NCBI RefSeq assembly: GCF_040932485.1
Contig: NZ_JBFRBH010000001.1
Coordinates: forward strand, 1,798,001-1,862,000
DNA from: Gymnodinialimonas sp. 202GB13-11
Lineage (GTDB): Bacteria > Pseudomonadota > Alphaproteobacteria > Rhodobacterales > Rhodobacteraceae
DNA length: 64,000 nucleotides
Direction of reading: 5' to 3'
Position 1 is the first letter of the stretch, and each line of letters starts with the position of its first letter. The translations under genes and the position numbers were made by a program. Of the stretch, positions 1 through 9,589 are shown piece after piece. Below the pieces are notes generated by a model, which was not told the DNA's origin, made no database searches, and was given only the letters and a program-made list of their open reading frames with translations.

Positions 1-925
1 CCCCTGAGGCGAGCGCCCCAACCGCCGCCCATTTCCGGATCGGGTAGCGCAAGGCAAGCGCGGGGATGAGAGCAAGGCCCAAACGCATTGCGGCGTAGAC
101 GAAGCCCGTCAGCAGCCCCATATGCAGGCCCGAGATGGCCAGCAGATGCGCGATATTACTGTCGCGCATATCCTGTATCGGCCCCTGCTCAAGCCCTGAC
201 CGGTCCCCCGTTAGCACCGCCGCCGCAAACGCGCCCGGTTGGCCCGGGATGGCCGCTTGCACTGCCGCCGACATGCGCATTCGCAAGCTGAACAGCGGCT
301 GGTCGCCTACCTCAGGCGGCGCCAGCAGCAAGGCGGGCACGCGGGTATAGCCGACCCCGCCGATCGACTGGAACCAGGCATGGCGCTGGAAATCGAAGCC
401 CTCAGGCTCCGCCGCGCCACCGGGCGGGCTCAGATGGCCTGTCATGATCACAACTGCACCCGGCACGGGGTCCAGATAGCCCTGCTCGCCATGCAGGGAG
501 ACGCGGACACGCCGCGGCACGGCCCGGACATCATCCAACCGCACCCGGTCGAGCGTCAGCCGGATCGCATCGCTGGCCGAACGGTCGATGCCCACAATCC
601 GCCCTTCAATCGGGCCGTAGTAGCGGAATTCCATCACCGGCCCCGCAACCTGATGTGCGCGCCAGCCCGCGACGCAAAGCCCAAGCGCCACAAGCGCCAG
701 CGCAATGCCCAAGGGGCCAAAGACCTCGCGCCGCCAGAACACCAAGACCAATCCACACAGCCCGATCACGGCGGCAAGCGCATATCCGGGCGCGCCGGGC
801 TCTACGGGCAAAGCAAAGTAAATCCCGACGCCAAGGCCAAGACACACGGCCGCCCACGGCATCAGCGCCCCGCGCTGGCCTTGCTGGACCGCGTTTACCG
901 CACCAAAGATCGTGCTGGCCTTCAC
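1..925 (-). CDS. comEC: ComEC/Rec2 family DNA uptake channel protein, C-terminus beyond window
   Basis: Reading the minus strand from a GTG at 925 gives an uninterrupted frame of about 308 codons that runs off the left edge. The N-terminal part has hydrophobic segments typical of a polytopic membrane protein and an OB-like soluble stretch. Close to the edge is the ComEC hallmark DSNIAHLLAISGLHMGLLTG, where the competence domain begins. A GGAGGGG Shine-Dalgarno-like run lies about 8 bases before the GTG, which decides the start. In this family the protein forms the inner-membrane channel for single-stranded DNA during transformation. It diverges from gltX with a 108-bp intergenic region. The C-terminal channel helices and any metallo-beta-lactamase-like domain are outside the window. 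Confidence 0.88.
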   Translation of the reverse strand, partial: MKASTIFGAVNAVQQGQRGALMPWAAVCLGLGVGIYFALPVEPGAPGYALAAVIGLCGLVLVFWRREVFGPLGIALALVALGLCVAGWRAHQVAGPVMEFRYYGPIEGRIVGIDRSASDAIRLTLDRVRLDDVRAVPRRVRVSLHGEQGYLDPVPGAVVIMTGHLSPPGGAAEPEGFDFQRHAWFQSIGGVGYTRVPALLLAPPEVGDQPLFSLRMRMSAAVQAAIPGQPGAFAAAVLTGDRSGLEQGPIQDMRDSNIAHLLAISGLHMGLLTGFVYAAMRLGLALIPALALRYPIRKWAAVGALASG

Positions 926-1033
926 CCTTGTCGCCCCTCCGCAACAGGTTTAGTGACCCGCCAAAGCTGCCACGACGTGGTTTAGGAAAGGTTAACGCGG
1001 GACTGCGCCAGTAACCCGCCGGAAAGGGCTCCC

Positions 1034-2449
1034 ATGTCCAACGACACGCAAATCGTCACCCGCATCGCCCCCTCGCCCACGGGGATGATGCATATCGGCA
1101 CTGCACGCACCGGCCTGTTCAACTGGCTTTTCGCGCGCCGGCATGGCGGCAAGTTCGTGCTCCGGATCGAAGACACCGACCGGGAACGCTCTACGCCCGA
1201 GGCGACGCAAGCCATCCTCGACGGAATGGCCTGGCTTGGCCTCGACTATGACGGCGAGCCAATCAGCCAATCCGCCCGCTCCGACCGCCACCGTGAGGTC
1301 GCGGAAACCATGCTGGCAAACGGCACCGCCTACAAATGCTTCTCCACGCAAGAGGAAATTGCAGCCTTCCGCGACGCCGCGCGCGAAAAGGGCGAAAGCA
1401 CCCTCTTCCTCAGCCCGTGGCGCGACGTGCCCGAGGCCGATCACCCCGATGCGCCCTATGTCATCCGCCTCAAGGCGCCGCGCAACGAACACGCGCTTGT
1501 CCTGACCGATGCGGTCCAGGGCGAGGTCATCTGGGGCGAACCCCTCGACGATATGATCCTCCTGCGCTCGGACGGCACGCCCACCTACATGCACGCTGTG
1601 GTGGTGGATGATCACGACATGGGCATCACTCACGTCATTCGCGGTGACGACCATCTGGCCAACGCGTTCCGGCAGGCGCAGCTCTATCGGGCTTTGGGCT
1701 GGTCGCAGCCGGTCTGGGCGCATATCCCGCTGATCCACGGCGAAGACGGCAAGAAGCTGTCCAAACGCCACGGTGCGACGGGCGTAATGGAATTCGCCGA
1801 AATGGGCATTCCGGCGGCGGCGATGCGCAATTACCTGGCGCGCCTGGGCTGGTCCCATGGCGATGATGAATTGTTCACAGACGAACAGGCGCGGGACTGG
1901 TTCGACCTCGGCGGTATCGGCAAATCCCCTGCTCGGCTCGACATGAAAAAACTCGCCAATGTCACAGGCTGGCACATCGCGCGCACCGACGACGATGAAT
2001 TGGTTCAACAGATCACCGATTTCCTTGCCCTCACAGATCAGCCCGCTCTTTCGCAAGTGCAGAAAGATGGGCTGAAAACCGCGATGTATTGCCTCAAGGA
2101 CCGCGCAAAGAACTTGCCGGATATTCTGGATAAAGCGCGGTTTGTATTGGAGAATCGGCCACTCGACCTTGATGAAAAGGCCGTGAACAGCCTCGATCCG
2201 GTATCCCGTGGTATACTGAATGAATTGACTGCGCAGTTGCAGAATGCTAGCTGGACCCGTGACACGCTGGAGGGTGTGCTAAACGCCGCCGCGGACTCCC
2301 ATGGGTTGAAATTCGGCAAGCTTGCCGGACCGCTGCGCGCGGCCCTGTCGGGTAGGACTGTATCTCCGTCAGTGTTCGATATGATGCTTGTCTTGGGGCG
2401 CGAAGAAACCCTCGCCCGACTGACAGACGCGGCCTCCCTCGGCGACTGA
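1034..2449 (+). CDS. gltX: Glutamyl-tRNA synthetase
   Basis: A 471-residue class I aminoacyl-tRNA synthetase that charges tRNA-Glu in the cytoplasm. The N-terminal Rossmann fold starts [13 protein letters not shown], with the HIGH-type signature at residues 19-22. The KMSKS equivalent appears as KKLSKRHG around residues 240-247. The remaining helical C-terminal part is the anticodon-binding region, and the length is normal for the bacterial family. Alphaproteobacteria often carry two gltX copies, so this may be one of two and could have a tRNA-Gln specificity bias; sequence alone does not settle that. It sits between comEC (divergent) and gltA (80 bp downstream, same strand). Confidence 0.96.
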   Translation: MSNDTQIVTRIAPSPTGMMHIGTARTGLFNWLFARRHGGKFVLRIEDTDRERSTPEATQAILDGMAWLGLDYDGEPISQSARSDRHREVAETMLANGTAYKCFSTQEEIAAFRDAAREKGESTLFLSPWRDVPEADHPDAPYVIRLKAPRNEHALVLTDAVQGEVIWGEPLDDMILLRSDGTPTYMHAVVVDDHDMGITHVIRGDDHLANAFRQAQLYRALGWSQPVWAHIPLIHGEDGKKLSKRHGATGVMEFAEMGIPAAAMRNYLARLGWSHGDDELFTDEQARDWFDLGGIGKSPARLDMKKLANVTGWHIARTDDDELVQQITDFLALTDQPALSQVQKDGLKTAMYCLKDRAKNLPDILDKARFVLENRPLDLDEKAVNSLDPVSRGILNELTAQLQNASWTRDTLEGVLNAAADSHGLKFGKLAGPLRAALSGRTVSPSVFDMMLVLGREETLARLTDAASLGD

Positions 2450-2486
2450 CGGCGGGAGGCAAAAGGGGGCCACCGGCCTCCGCCTC

Positions 2487-2505
2487 CACCGGCATCCCGC
2501 CGGTG
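2487..2505 (+). terminator. Hairpin between gltX and gltA
   Basis: CACCGGC and GCCGGTG form a 7-bp perfect stem with a 5-base loop in the 80-bp gltX-gltA gap. There is no U-tract, so it may be a weak or Rho-assisted terminator, or a leader hairpin 25 bases before the gltA start. Confidence 0.35.
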
Positions 2506-2529
2506 TGCCAGTTGCAGGAAGGGACGCCT

Positions 2530-3828
2530 ATGGCCGACGACCAGACCAGAACCGCCACCTTGACGATTGACGGCAATTCTTACGAATTGCCAATGCATTC
2601 CCCCACAGCCGGCCCTGATGTGGTCGACATTGGCAAGCTCTACGGCCAAGCCGGTGTGTTCACCCACGATCCAGGCTTCACCTCTACTTCGGCCTGCGAG
2701 TCGTCCATCACCTTCATCGACGGTGGCAAGGGTGAGCTTCTGCACCGTGGCTATCCGATCGACCAACTGGCCGAACAGTCGAACTACATCGAAGTCTGCT
2801 TCCTTCTTCTCTACGGCTACCTGCCCTCGAAAGCGGAATACGAAGAATTCGAATACACCATCACGCGCCACACCATGTTGCACGAACAGATGGCGAATTT
2901 CTTCCGGGGCTTCCGCCGCGACGCGCACCCGATGGCCGTTATGGTCGGTGTCGTGGGCGCGATGTCGGCCTTCTACCACGACTCGACGGACATCAACGAT
3001 CCGCGCCAGCGCGAGATCGCCTCGCACCGCCTGATCGCCAAGATGCCCACCATCGCGGCCTGGGCCTATAAATACACGATCGGCCAGCCCTTCGTGTATC
3101 CGCGCAACGACATGTCCTACGCGGCCAACTTCCTGCGCATGTGCTTCGCGGTTCCGGCCGAGGAATACGTGGTCGACCCGATCCTCGAAAAAGCGATGGA
3201 CCGCATCTTCACTTTGCACGCGGACCACGAACAAAACGCCTCGACCTCCACCGTGCGCCTCGCCTCTTCGTCTGGTGCGAACCCGTTCGCCTGCATCGCG
3301 GCTGGCATTGCTTGCCTCTGGGGCCCGGCCCATGGCGGCGCCAACCAAGCCTGCCTTGAGATGCTGGAAGAGATCGGGACCGTGGATCGCATCCCCGAAT
3401 TCATCGCCCGTGCGAAAGACAAGAACGACGATTACCGCCTGATGGGCTTCGGCCACCGCGTCTACAAAAACTTCGATCCCCGCGCGACGGTGATGAAGAA
3501 ATCCGCCGACGAAGTGCTGGAGCTTCTGGGTGTTCAGAACAACCCGAAGCTGCAAGTGGCCAAAGAGCTTGAGAAGCAGGCGCTGAACGACCCGTATTTC
3601 AGCGACAAGAAGCTGTTCCCGAATGTCGACTTCTATTCCGGCATCATCCTCGAGGCGATGGGCTTCCCCACCTCGATGTTCACTCCGATCTTCGCTCTTT
3701 CGCGCACCGTTGGCTGGATCTCACAGTGGAAGGAACAACTCGCCGATCCAGCACTCAAGATCGGCCGCCCGCGGCAGCTCTATATGGGTGAGACGATGCG
3801 CGACTATGTCCACATCGACAAACGCTAA
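2530..3828 (+). CDS. gltA: Citrate synthase
   Basis: A 432-residue type I citrate synthase that condenses oxaloacetate with acetyl-CoA at the entry of the TCA cycle. The catalytic residues are recognisable: His233 in the [10 protein letters not shown] segment, His309 in [14 protein letters not shown] and Asp367 in NVDFYSG. The ATG at 2530 is preceded by AGGAAGGGA and gives the usual start [15 protein letters not shown]. An upstream in-frame ATG at 2503 would add nine non-conserved residues. A hairpin with a T-rich tail follows 25 bases after the stop codon. Confidence 0.97.
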   Translation: MADDQTRTATLTIDGNSYELPMHSPTAGPDVVDIGKLYGQAGVFTHDPGFTSTSACESSITFIDGGKGELLHRGYPIDQLAEQSNYIEVCFLLLYGYLPSKAEYEEFEYTITRHTMLHEQMANFFRGFRRDAHPMAVMVGVVGAMSAFYHDSTDINDPRQREIASHRLIAKMPTIAAWAYKYTIGQPFVYPRNDMSYAANFLRMCFAVPAEEYVVDPILEKAMDRIFTLHADHEQNASTSTVRLASSSGANPFACIAAGIACLWGPAHGGANQACLEMLEEIGTVDRIPEFIARAKDKNDDYRLMGFGHRVYKNFDPRATVMKKSADEVLELLGVQNNPKLQVAKELEKQALNDPYFSDKKLFPNVDFYSGIILEAMGFPTSMFTPIFALSRTVGWISQWKEQLADPALKIGRPRQLYMGETMRDYVHIDKR

Positions 3829-3852
3829 ACACGGGTCAATCGTGATTTTTTG

Positions 3853-3882
3853 CGGCCGTCCCATGGGGCGGCCGTTTCCTTT
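3853..3882 (+). terminator. Rho-independent terminator of gltA
   Basis: CGGCCGTCCC pairs with GGGGCGGCCG (3853-3874, one G-T pair, tight loop), followed by TTTCCTTT. It lies just after the gltA stop codon and is correctly oriented for gltA. Confidence 0.7.
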
Positions 3883-3900
3883 ATAAGAACAGCCCCAAAG

Positions 3901-3980
3901 TCTTCCCGTTCGGGAACAGTCTTGGGGCCCGTTGACCAGAAACTCTTCCCGTTCGGGAACAACTCCTCCCAAACGGGAGG
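3901..3980. repeat. Two 17-bp palindromic repeats plus a third hairpin
   Basis: TCTTCCCGTTCGGGAAC occurs exactly twice (3901-3917 and 3944-3960); each copy is itself a small hairpin (TTCCC/GGGAA). A third hairpin, CCTCCC-AAAC-GGGAGG, follows at 3965-3980, four bases from the sufE stop codon. The cluster lies in the convergent gltA/sufE gap, so the last hairpin may end sufE transcription. No T-tract is visible on the minus strand. Confidence 0.6.
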
Positions 3981-3983
3981 GGT

Positions 3984-4394
3984 TCAGGCCGCCTCGGAGG
4001 CCAGCAAACGAATGCGTTCCACCATCGCGCGCACGCCGTTGGAGCGTTGCGACGACAGGTGCTCATCCAGCCCCAACCGCCCTAATTCCTCCGGTGCATC
4101 GACGGCGAGCACATCCTTGTGCGACAGACCGCCGTAAAGTGCATGCAGCACGGCAATCAGACCACGTACGATAATGGCGTCACTGTCGCCTTGAAAATCA
4201 AAGCGATCCCCATCGATCCGGGGCAGAATCCACACCTGGCTGGCGCACCCATCGACCTTGGTCGCGGGGACTTTCACAGCGTCGTCCAGCGGATCCATGG
4301 CTTTGCCAAGCTCGATCACATGGCGGTAGCGCTCTTCCCAATCATCAAGGAATTCAAAGGTTTCCGCGATCTCTTCAAAGGCTTCGCTGGCCAT
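3984..4394 (-). CDS. sufE: SufE family cysteine desulfurase sulfur acceptor
   Basis: A 136-residue SufE-like protein. In this family it takes persulfide sulfur from the cysteine desulfurase SufS and passes it to the SufBCD scaffold for Fe-S cluster assembly. The catalytic Cys is in the conserved segment VDGCASQVW near residue 50. The length and the mixed alpha/beta pattern fit the family. It is convergent with gltA and divergent from a lipoprotein gene. No other suf genes are adjacent, which is common for the solitary SufE of Rhodobacterales. Confidence 0.92.
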   Translation of the reverse strand: MASEAFEEIAETFEFLDDWEERYRHVIELGKAMDPLDDAVKVPATKVDGCASQVWILPRIDGDRFDFQGDSDAIIVRGLIAVLHALYGGLSHKDVLAVDAPEELGRLGLDEHLSSQRSNGVRAMVERIRLLASEAA

Positions 4395-4536
4395 GTTGAT
4401 GCTCCTGCGGGTTGTTTCATCCGTGACCTAGGGGCTGCACCCATCAAGGTAAAGGCCTCAAGGGTCGTGCGGCGCTTTCCAAGCCGTTCACGATCCGCTA
4501 GGCAGAGGCAAGATCGACTGCCCAAAGGGTTCTTTC

Positions 4537-4986
4537 ATGCTATTGCGCGCCGTACTTCTTCTGTCCCTGACCTTGTCCGTTGCGGCTTGCGGCGACAATC
4601 GGTTGAACCCGTTCAATTGGTTCGGAAATGACCGCGAGCAACGTGTGCGCGTTGACCCGGACGCAGCCGCCGGAACGCCGTCTGATCCGCGCAGCTTAGT
4701 CTCTGAAATTACACAGCTTTCTGTCGAACAAACGACTTCCGGCGCAATCCTGCGCGCCACGGGCGTGACCCCCGTCCAGGGATATTTCGATGCGGAACTG
4801 GTACTGGCAGAGATCAACAATGGCGCGATCGTATTCGAGTTCCGCGCCGCGCCTCCGGTCGGTCAACCCACCCCTGGGCTACAGACCATCGTTGCAGGCG
4901 TGGACTTGACGAATGGAGAGCTTGCCGGCATCCGCTCCATCACCGTCATTGGTGCAAATAATCGTCGCAGCGTTTCACGTCGCTGA
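4537..4986 (+). CDS. Putative lipoprotein of unknown function
   Basis: A 149-residue product with a short N-terminal signal ending in the lipobox LSVAAC, so Cys18 is the predicted lipidated residue after signal peptidase II cleavage. The remainder is a soluble, mostly beta-like domain without a motif I can name. AAAGGG lies seven bases before the ATG and supports this start. It diverges from sufE with a 142-bp shared upstream region and converges on rnd. Similar small lipoproteins sit beside sufE or rnd in other Rhodobacterales, so a cell-envelope role is plausible but unproven. Confidence 0.75.
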   Translation: MLLRAVLLLSLTLSVAACGDNRLNPFNWFGNDREQRVRVDPDAAAGTPSDPRSLVSEITQLSVEQTTSGAILRATGVTPVQGYFDAELVLAEINNGAIVFEFRAAPPVGQPTPGLQTIVAGVDLTNGELAGIRSITVIGANNRRSVSRR

Positions 4987-5025
4987 CATGAACTTCGCCG
5001 CATAAGCAACTGAGATCATTCATCT

Positions 5026-6186
5026 TCAGACGGCGACGATTTTGACCTTTTGACCTTTGGCGGAGAGCGCAACTTCACCGTTCAGCAGGCGTTCAGCATC
5101 TGCCCCGAATACCTCGCGCCGCCATCCCGACGACCAGACGCCATCCGTGTGACCCGAGGCGATATCGTCCAAATCGCTTGAAGATGCGATCAACTTGGGC
5201 GCAACGCCAGCCTCTTCGGCCTTCGCCTTCAGCAAGACCCGTAACAGATCCGCAAGCGCCGGGTTCAGGTTCGACCTGTCCTTGCCTTGCACAGGCTTCG
5301 GCACATCCGAGTTCGGCACCGCAAGGCCACGCGCAACGGCCTCGATCAGTCCTTCAGCAATCGCGCCTTTGCGGGCGTCCCGCAGGAGCAATCGAGATTT
5401 TCCAAGATCTTTCAGGGACTTCGGCTTCGTCCCCGCAATCTCCATCAGGGCGTCGTCCTTTAGAACCCGGTTGCGCGGGATGTTGCGCTCCTGCGCGTAG
5501 GTCTCCCGGAACGCCGCCAATTCGCGTGCGATGGCAACCATCCGGCCCGAATTCGAACGCAGCTTTAATCGCCGCCACGCCTCCTCCGGCTTAACCACGT
5601 AATTCCCTGCATCGGTCAACTGCGCGAGCTCTTCCTCAAGCCAATGCGTGCGACCAGTCTTTGCCAATTCTGCGGAAAGATGTTCGTAGATTTGCCGAAG
5701 ATGCGTGACATCCGCGATAGCATAGGTCTTTTGAGCATCGCTCAACGGGCGACGTGACCAGTCGGTAAACCGGCTTGATTTATCGAGAGACGCCTTCGCG
5801 ATCTTGCGCACAAGTGTCTCGTACCCAACCTGATCCCCAAAGCCGCAAACCATCGCAGCAACCTGAGTGTCAAAAAGGGGCGTTGGCACCACATTGCCTT
5901 CTACGTGAAAGATCTCAAGATCCTGCCGCGCGGCGTGGAAGACTTTGACAACATTGGTGTTTTTGAACAGCTCATAAAGTGGTTCAAGCGACATGCCATC
6001 GGCCAGCGGATCGATAAGAACCGCGTCGCTTTCATCCTCTCCGGGCAGGGCAACCTGCACCAGACACAGTTGTGCAAAATAGGTGCGTTCCCGCAGGAAT
6101 TCCGTGTCTACGGTGACGTACGGCACCTCGGCTGCGCGATTGCAAAAGGCTGCAAGTTCATCGGTTGTGGTCAGTGTTGTGGGCAC
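5026..6186 (-). CDS. rnd: Ribonuclease D
   Basis: A 3'-5' exoribonuclease of the DEDD superfamily, involved in tRNA 3' maturation. With the GTG start at 6186 the protein is 386 residues and begins MPTTLTTTDELAAFC, matching the family start. An ATG at 6246 would add 20 atypical residues. Exo motif I is TVDTEFLRERTY (Asp27, Glu29), motif II is FHAARQDLEIF and motif III YAIADVTHLRQIY, so all four acidic ligands and the Tyr are present. The C-terminal part contains the HRDC-type helical domain. It converges with the lipoprotein gene and lies about 155 bp downstream of purN on the same strand. Confidence 0.9.
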   Translation of the reverse strand: MPTTLTTTDELAAFCNRAAEVPYVTVDTEFLRERTYFAQLCLVQVALPGEDESDAVLIDPLADGMSLEPLYELFKNTNVVKVFHAARQDLEIFHVEGNVVPTPLFDTQVAAMVCGFGDQVGYETLVRKIAKASLDKSSRFTDWSRRPLSDAQKTYAIADVTHLRQIYEHLSAELAKTGRTHWLEEELAQLTDAGNYVVKPEEAWRRLKLRSNSGRMVAIARELAAFRETYAQERNIPRNRVLKDDALMEIAGTKPKSLKDLGKSRLLLRDARKGAIAEGLIEAVARGLAVPNSDVPKPVQGKDRSNLNPALADLLRVLLKAKAEEAGVAPKLIASSSDLDDIASGHTDGVWSSGWRREVFGADAERLLNGEVALSAKGQKVKIVAV

Positions 6187-6342
6187 GGGCGTTTTATTTG
6201 TTTCTTTGCAAAGGGGAGCCGTTTCGCGGTGATAGAGGAGGATCACAGGGAAGGGAAGAGAGGGGACGCGAAGGCAAGTGAGAGTGTGGCGGTGCGTCCA
6301 TGACCTTTGCCCGGTTTCGCGAGGCTTTTGCTTGGCTGGTCG

Positions 6343-6936
6343 TCAGGACAGCAGCATAGGCGTGCGGTCTCCGCTGGCGAACCGGTGCAACACCTCCGGA
6401 TAAAGCTGGTGTTCCAACGGCAGAATGCGCGCGGCCAAGGTCTCCGGCGTATCACCCGGAATAATCGGCACGCGCGCCTGCCCTAGGATTGGGCCATCGT
6501 CGAGTTCTGGCGTGACCTCATGCACCGTACACCCCGCCTCAGCATCGCCCGCCTCGATCGCGCGGGCATGGGTGTTCAGGCCTTTGTAATTCGGCAGCAG
6601 TGAGGGGTGGATGTTCAGCATTCGACCCGCCCATTTGCCAACGAAAGCGCCCGTGAGGATGCGCATGAACCCGGCTAGGCAAATGATGTCAGGGGCGTAA
6701 CCCTCAACTGTTTCGTGCAGTGCCCTTTCAAAGGCCGCGCGATCCGCGCCAAACGGGCGGTGGTCCACGCAAACTGCTGGAATCCCAAGGACTTCCGCCC
6801 GCTCCAGACCCTTAACATGTGGGACGTTCGACACCACGACACAGGGCCGTGCCGGGTGATCGCCGGTCATTGATTTGGCCAGCGCCACCATGTTGGAGCC
6901 GCCCCCTGAGATCAGGATTGCGACGCGCTTGGTCAC
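6343..6936 (-). CDS. purN: Phosphoribosylglycinamide formyltransferase
   Basis: A 197-residue formyltetrahydrofolate-dependent GAR transformylase, third step of purine synthesis. It begins [14 protein letters not shown], the phosphate-binding loop of the family. [12 protein letters not shown] contains the catalytic Asn and His, and the catalytic Asp lies in the later [11 protein letters not shown] segment. The start ATG overlaps the purM stop by four bases (ATGA), so the pair is translationally coupled. Confidence 0.96.
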   Translation of the reverse strand: MTKRVAILISGGGSNMVALAKSMTGDHPARPCVVVSNVPHVKGLERAEVLGIPAVCVDHRPFGADRAAFERALHETVEGYAPDIICLAGFMRILTGAFVGKWAGRMLNIHPSLLPNYKGLNTHARAIEAGDAEAGCTVHEVTPELDDGPILGQARVPIIPGDTPETLAARILPLEHQLYPEVLHRFASGDRTPMLLS

Positions 6937-7982
6937 GCAAGCTGCCCGGAATAGCGAACGCCATCACCGCCTGTAACGGTTCCAATGCGGTGCACTTGTT
7001 CGCCCGCGTCGGCTAATTCCGCAGCTAGTGCATCTGCGCGCGCCGCATCGACGACCAGGACCATTCCGATCCCTGCGTTGAAGGTCTTGAGCAGTTCCGC
7101 CTGGTCCAATGCGCCCTCTTGCGCCAGCCAACCGAAGACGGGCGGCAAGGGCCATGCACCCAGATCAATGTCTGCCCCCAGCCCGTCCGGAAGGACGCGC
7201 GGCAAGTTTTCCGTCAGACCGCCGCCGGTGATGTGTGCCAAGCCATGCACGCCCCCGCTGCGGATCGCCGCCAGCGCAGGTTTCACATAGAGCCGCGTCG
7301 GCGCAAGCAGCGCAGCCCCCAAAGAGGTTTGTGCGAAAGGTGCAGGCGCGTCCCAGCCAAGTCCAGTGCGTTCCACCACGCGGCGGACAAGCGAATAACC
7401 GTTGGAATGCACGCCGTCCGACCCAAGCCCCAGCAGAACATCGCCTTCAACCACGCCCGCGGGCAGGTCGGCACCGCGGTTCATGGCCCCCACGGCGAAC
7501 CCCGCGAGATCGAAATCGCCCGGCGCGTACATGCCCGGCATTTCTGCCGTCTCGCCACCAATCAGTGCGCAACCACTATCCGCGCAGCCCTTGGCAATGC
7601 CCTCCACTATCGTGGCCGCTGCTTCGACCTCTAGCTTGCCAGTGGCGAAATAGTCGAGGAAAAACAGAGGCTCCGCCCCTTGGCACACCAGGTCGTTCAC
7701 GCACATCGCAACCAGATCGACACCGATTGTGTCGAAATGGCCTGTATCAATCGCGATTTTCAGCTTTGTCCCGACACCATCTGTTGCAGCAACGAGAACC
7801 GGGTCGTCATACCCCGCTGCCTTGAGGTCAAACAGCGCCCCGAAACCGCCTAAGCCAGCCATCACACCGGGGCGTTTAGTGGCCGCCGCAGCCGGCTTGA
7901 TCCGGTCGACCAACGCGTTGCCCGCGTCGATATCAACGCCTGCTTGCGCATAGGTCAGCGCGGATTTGCTGTTGTCGGTCAT
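6933..7982 (-). CDS. purM: Phosphoribosylformylglycinamidine cyclo-ligase (AIR synthetase)
   Basis: A 349-residue ATP-dependent enzyme that closes the imidazole ring of AIR in purine synthesis. The start at 7982 ([17 protein letters not shown]) matches the normal PurM N-terminus; longer in-frame extensions up to 8204 are non-conserved. [12 protein letters not shown] and [11 protein letters not shown] are family signatures of the nucleotide-binding core. Gene order purM-purN with a 4-bp overlap is usual in alphaproteobacteria. The upstream neighbour is divergent. Confidence 0.96.
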   Translation of the reverse strand: MTDNSKSALTYAQAGVDIDAGNALVDRIKPAAAATKRPGVMAGLGGFGALFDLKAAGYDDPVLVAATDGVGTKLKIAIDTGHFDTIGVDLVAMCVNDLVCQGAEPLFFLDYFATGKLEVEAAATIVEGIAKGCADSGCALIGGETAEMPGMYAPGDFDLAGFAVGAMNRGADLPAGVVEGDVLLGLGSDGVHSNGYSLVRRVVERTGLGWDAPAPFAQTSLGAALLAPTRLYVKPALAAIRSGGVHGLAHITGGGLTENLPRVLPDGLGADIDLGAWPLPPVFGWLAQEGALDQAELLKTFNAGIGMVLVVDAARADALAAELADAGEQVHRIGTVTGGDGVRYSGQLA

Positions 7983-8141
7983 TGCAGTGCACCCCCCGGT
8001 AGCGGCTTTCGTGGGTGCGTTAGCAGCACCTCGCGGCAAGGTCCATGCGCCACCCTGACCGGTTTCGCAAAGCGCATCGTAATTTGTACGAAAAAGGTGC
8101 ATATCAGTGCGGAAACAGAAAAACACGTCCCGAGGCACGAG

Positions 8142-9107
8142 ATGGCGAGCAAGTGCAAAACCGAGGTCTTCTTTATCGTTGATGGTTTGCGACTTGAGGC
8201 GCAAGCCTGCCTACTGGCGCCAAGCATGAAGGAGAACCTGACACCGGATCAGACAGGTGTAGCCTATGTGCGCGAGGACTATTGCTCTGAGCTCAACGAT
8301 ATGACCTCGGAGATTCTCGATGAATGTGAGATTGAAGTTCGATGCATCCCTAATACAGATGGTGGTCACGAACCTTGGGGCGCGCCCTACCCCCATGGTA
8401 ACAAAATACTCGCCGCAGCTGCGCCACGCGATTGCGACGTCTCGGTTTTCATCGATACGGATACGATCCTTGCCGCTCCGGTCGATTTTGAAGGCGAATT
8501 GGGGGATGCCCTCATCGCGGCCTGTGTCTCAGACTACGCGGCATCGGCTGGAAGTGATGAGGATTGGGCGGCCTACTACGCAGCTTTCGGTATGGAACCC
8601 ACGACGGACCGCGTGCAGTACAATGCGGGCCGCAGGATCACTTCTTTCCCGTACTACAATGCCGGTGTGATCCTGTTCCGGGAACGCGACGAAGATGGCA
8701 AGCCGACTGGCATAGGCGAGAGCTGGTTAGAAGCGGCCCTACAATTCGAGCGAGAGGTGAAGCGGGATTATTCCAGGCCCAATATCGACCAATTCACCCT
8801 GCCTATACTCGGGTATCTGCGCGGTGCCCCGGTCAAGAGCCTGCCACAGCATATGAATTTCAATATCCAAAGCTTTGGCCAGGGCGAGGGCCAGCGACAA
8901 AGCATCGTGCACTACCACCGTCTTGGCATTCTATGGGCGCATCAGAGGCACGGGCGACAGGCGCTGGAGCGTTTGATTTCCGTCCGAGGTCCGAACGCAC
9001 CAGACGAGTTTCTTGAGGTTTTCGGTGCCATCGCAAAGCGGAAGCGGATGAAGCACCATCTTTGGGCGATCCAGGAAGAGGCGGCTTTGAGCGGAGAATC
9101 CGCCTGA
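8142..9107 (+). CDS. Glycosyltransferase-like protein of unknown specificity
   Basis: About 321 residues from the ATG at 8142 ([15 protein letters not shown]). The fold pattern resembles nucleotide-diphospho-sugar transferases of the GT-A type: a beta-strand start, then [19 protein letters not shown] around residues 100-118, where DTD is a DxD-like metal-binding motif. [13 protein letters not shown] resembles the acceptor-side strand seen in GT8-like enzymes. The substrate cannot be inferred. An upstream in-frame extension to 7944 overlaps purM and lacks conservation, so the shorter start is preferred, although its Shine-Dalgarno is weak. It ends 78 bp before a tRNA gene. Confidence 0.6.
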   Translation: MASKCKTEVFFIVDGLRLEAQACLLAPSMKENLTPDQTGVAYVREDYCSELNDMTSEILDECEIEVRCIPNTDGGHEPWGAPYPHGNKILAAAAPRDCDVSVFIDTDTILAAPVDFEGELGDALIAACVSDYAASAGSDEDWAAYYAAFGMEPTTDRVQYNAGRRITSFPYYNAGVILFRERDEDGKPTGIGESWLEAALQFEREVKRDYSRPNIDQFTLPILGYLRGAPVKSLPQHMNFNIQSFGQGEGQRQSIVHYHRLGILWAHQRHGRQALERLISVRGPNAPDEFLEVFGAIAKRKRMKHHLWAIQEEAALSGESA

Positions 9108-9185
9108 CCGATTTGATGCCCCGTGCAGCGCACACAGCGGCTTCCAACCCGAGAAATGCTCTGCTACCAGTTTCGCCATCTAAGG

Positions 9186-9262
9186 GGGCCTGTAGCTCAA
9201 TTGGTTAGAGCAGAGCGCTCATAACGCTTTGGTTGCGGGTTCAAGTCCTGCCGGGCCTACCA
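9186..9262 (+). tRNA. tRNA with CAT anticodon, probably tRNA-Ile2 (lysidine-modified)
   Basis: A full 77-nt cloverleaf with encoded CCA. The acceptor arm is GGGCCTG paired with CGGGCCT (two G-U pairs), the D-stem GCTC/GAGC, the anticodon loop CTCATAA and the T-arm GCGGG/CCTGC. The CAT anticodon fits elongator Met or Ile2. C4-G69 and C5-G68 in the acceptor stem are, as I recall, determinants used by TilS to pick tRNA-Ile2 in E. coli, which favours Ile2 over Met. Confidence 0.9.
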
Positions 9263-9358
9263 AATTCCCCACAATTGTCTGGCTGGAGACTGCTCAGAGT
9301 TCTAGCTGTGCGAAAAAACCCTGGACCGGTTGGCACGATTCACTGAAAATTAAGCGCA

Positions 9359-9562
9359 ATGAACGACCCTCATGCGATCAAGAGGGTGACGATGGACCGC
9401 CTAAAAATCATTTTGTTCATGCTGAACCATGCATCCGCGCGGGCAATTGACCGCGCCGGTGCGGACTGGATTGGCGGCGAAATCCGCCGGGCGCGGGCCG
9501 ATGCGCATGAAAGTCTTGCCAATGAAGCGACCCGCGCATTGCTGCGATCGCGCCGGAATTGA
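9359..9562 (+). CDS. Small hypothetical protein
   Basis: A 67-residue frame with GC-rich third positions typical of the surrounding genes. An internal ATG at 9392 would give a 56-residue product beginning MDRLKIILFMLNHASARAID. The product is helical and charged, with many Arg and Ala residues, and shows no signal peptide or known motif. It sits between the CAT tRNA and a convergent secreted-protein gene. Coding status is moderately likely and the function is unknown. Confidence 0.45.
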   Translation: MNDPHAIKRVTMDRLKIILFMLNHASARAIDRAGADWIGGEIRRARADAHESLANEATRALLRSRRN

Positions 9563-9589
9563 TACCCTCCAGCGCGACCCTAAGCAGGC

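Noticed and set aside
992-3555. Long minus-strand open frames over gltX and gltA (up to 505 codons).
   Set aside because: They are shadows of the GC-rich plus-strand genes: low-complexity Arg/Gly/His-rich products with no motif, while the opposite strand encodes clear enzymes.
3901-3980. A CRISPR array formed by the 17-bp repeats.
   Set aside because: Only two short copies with one spacer-like gap, and no cas genes nearby.
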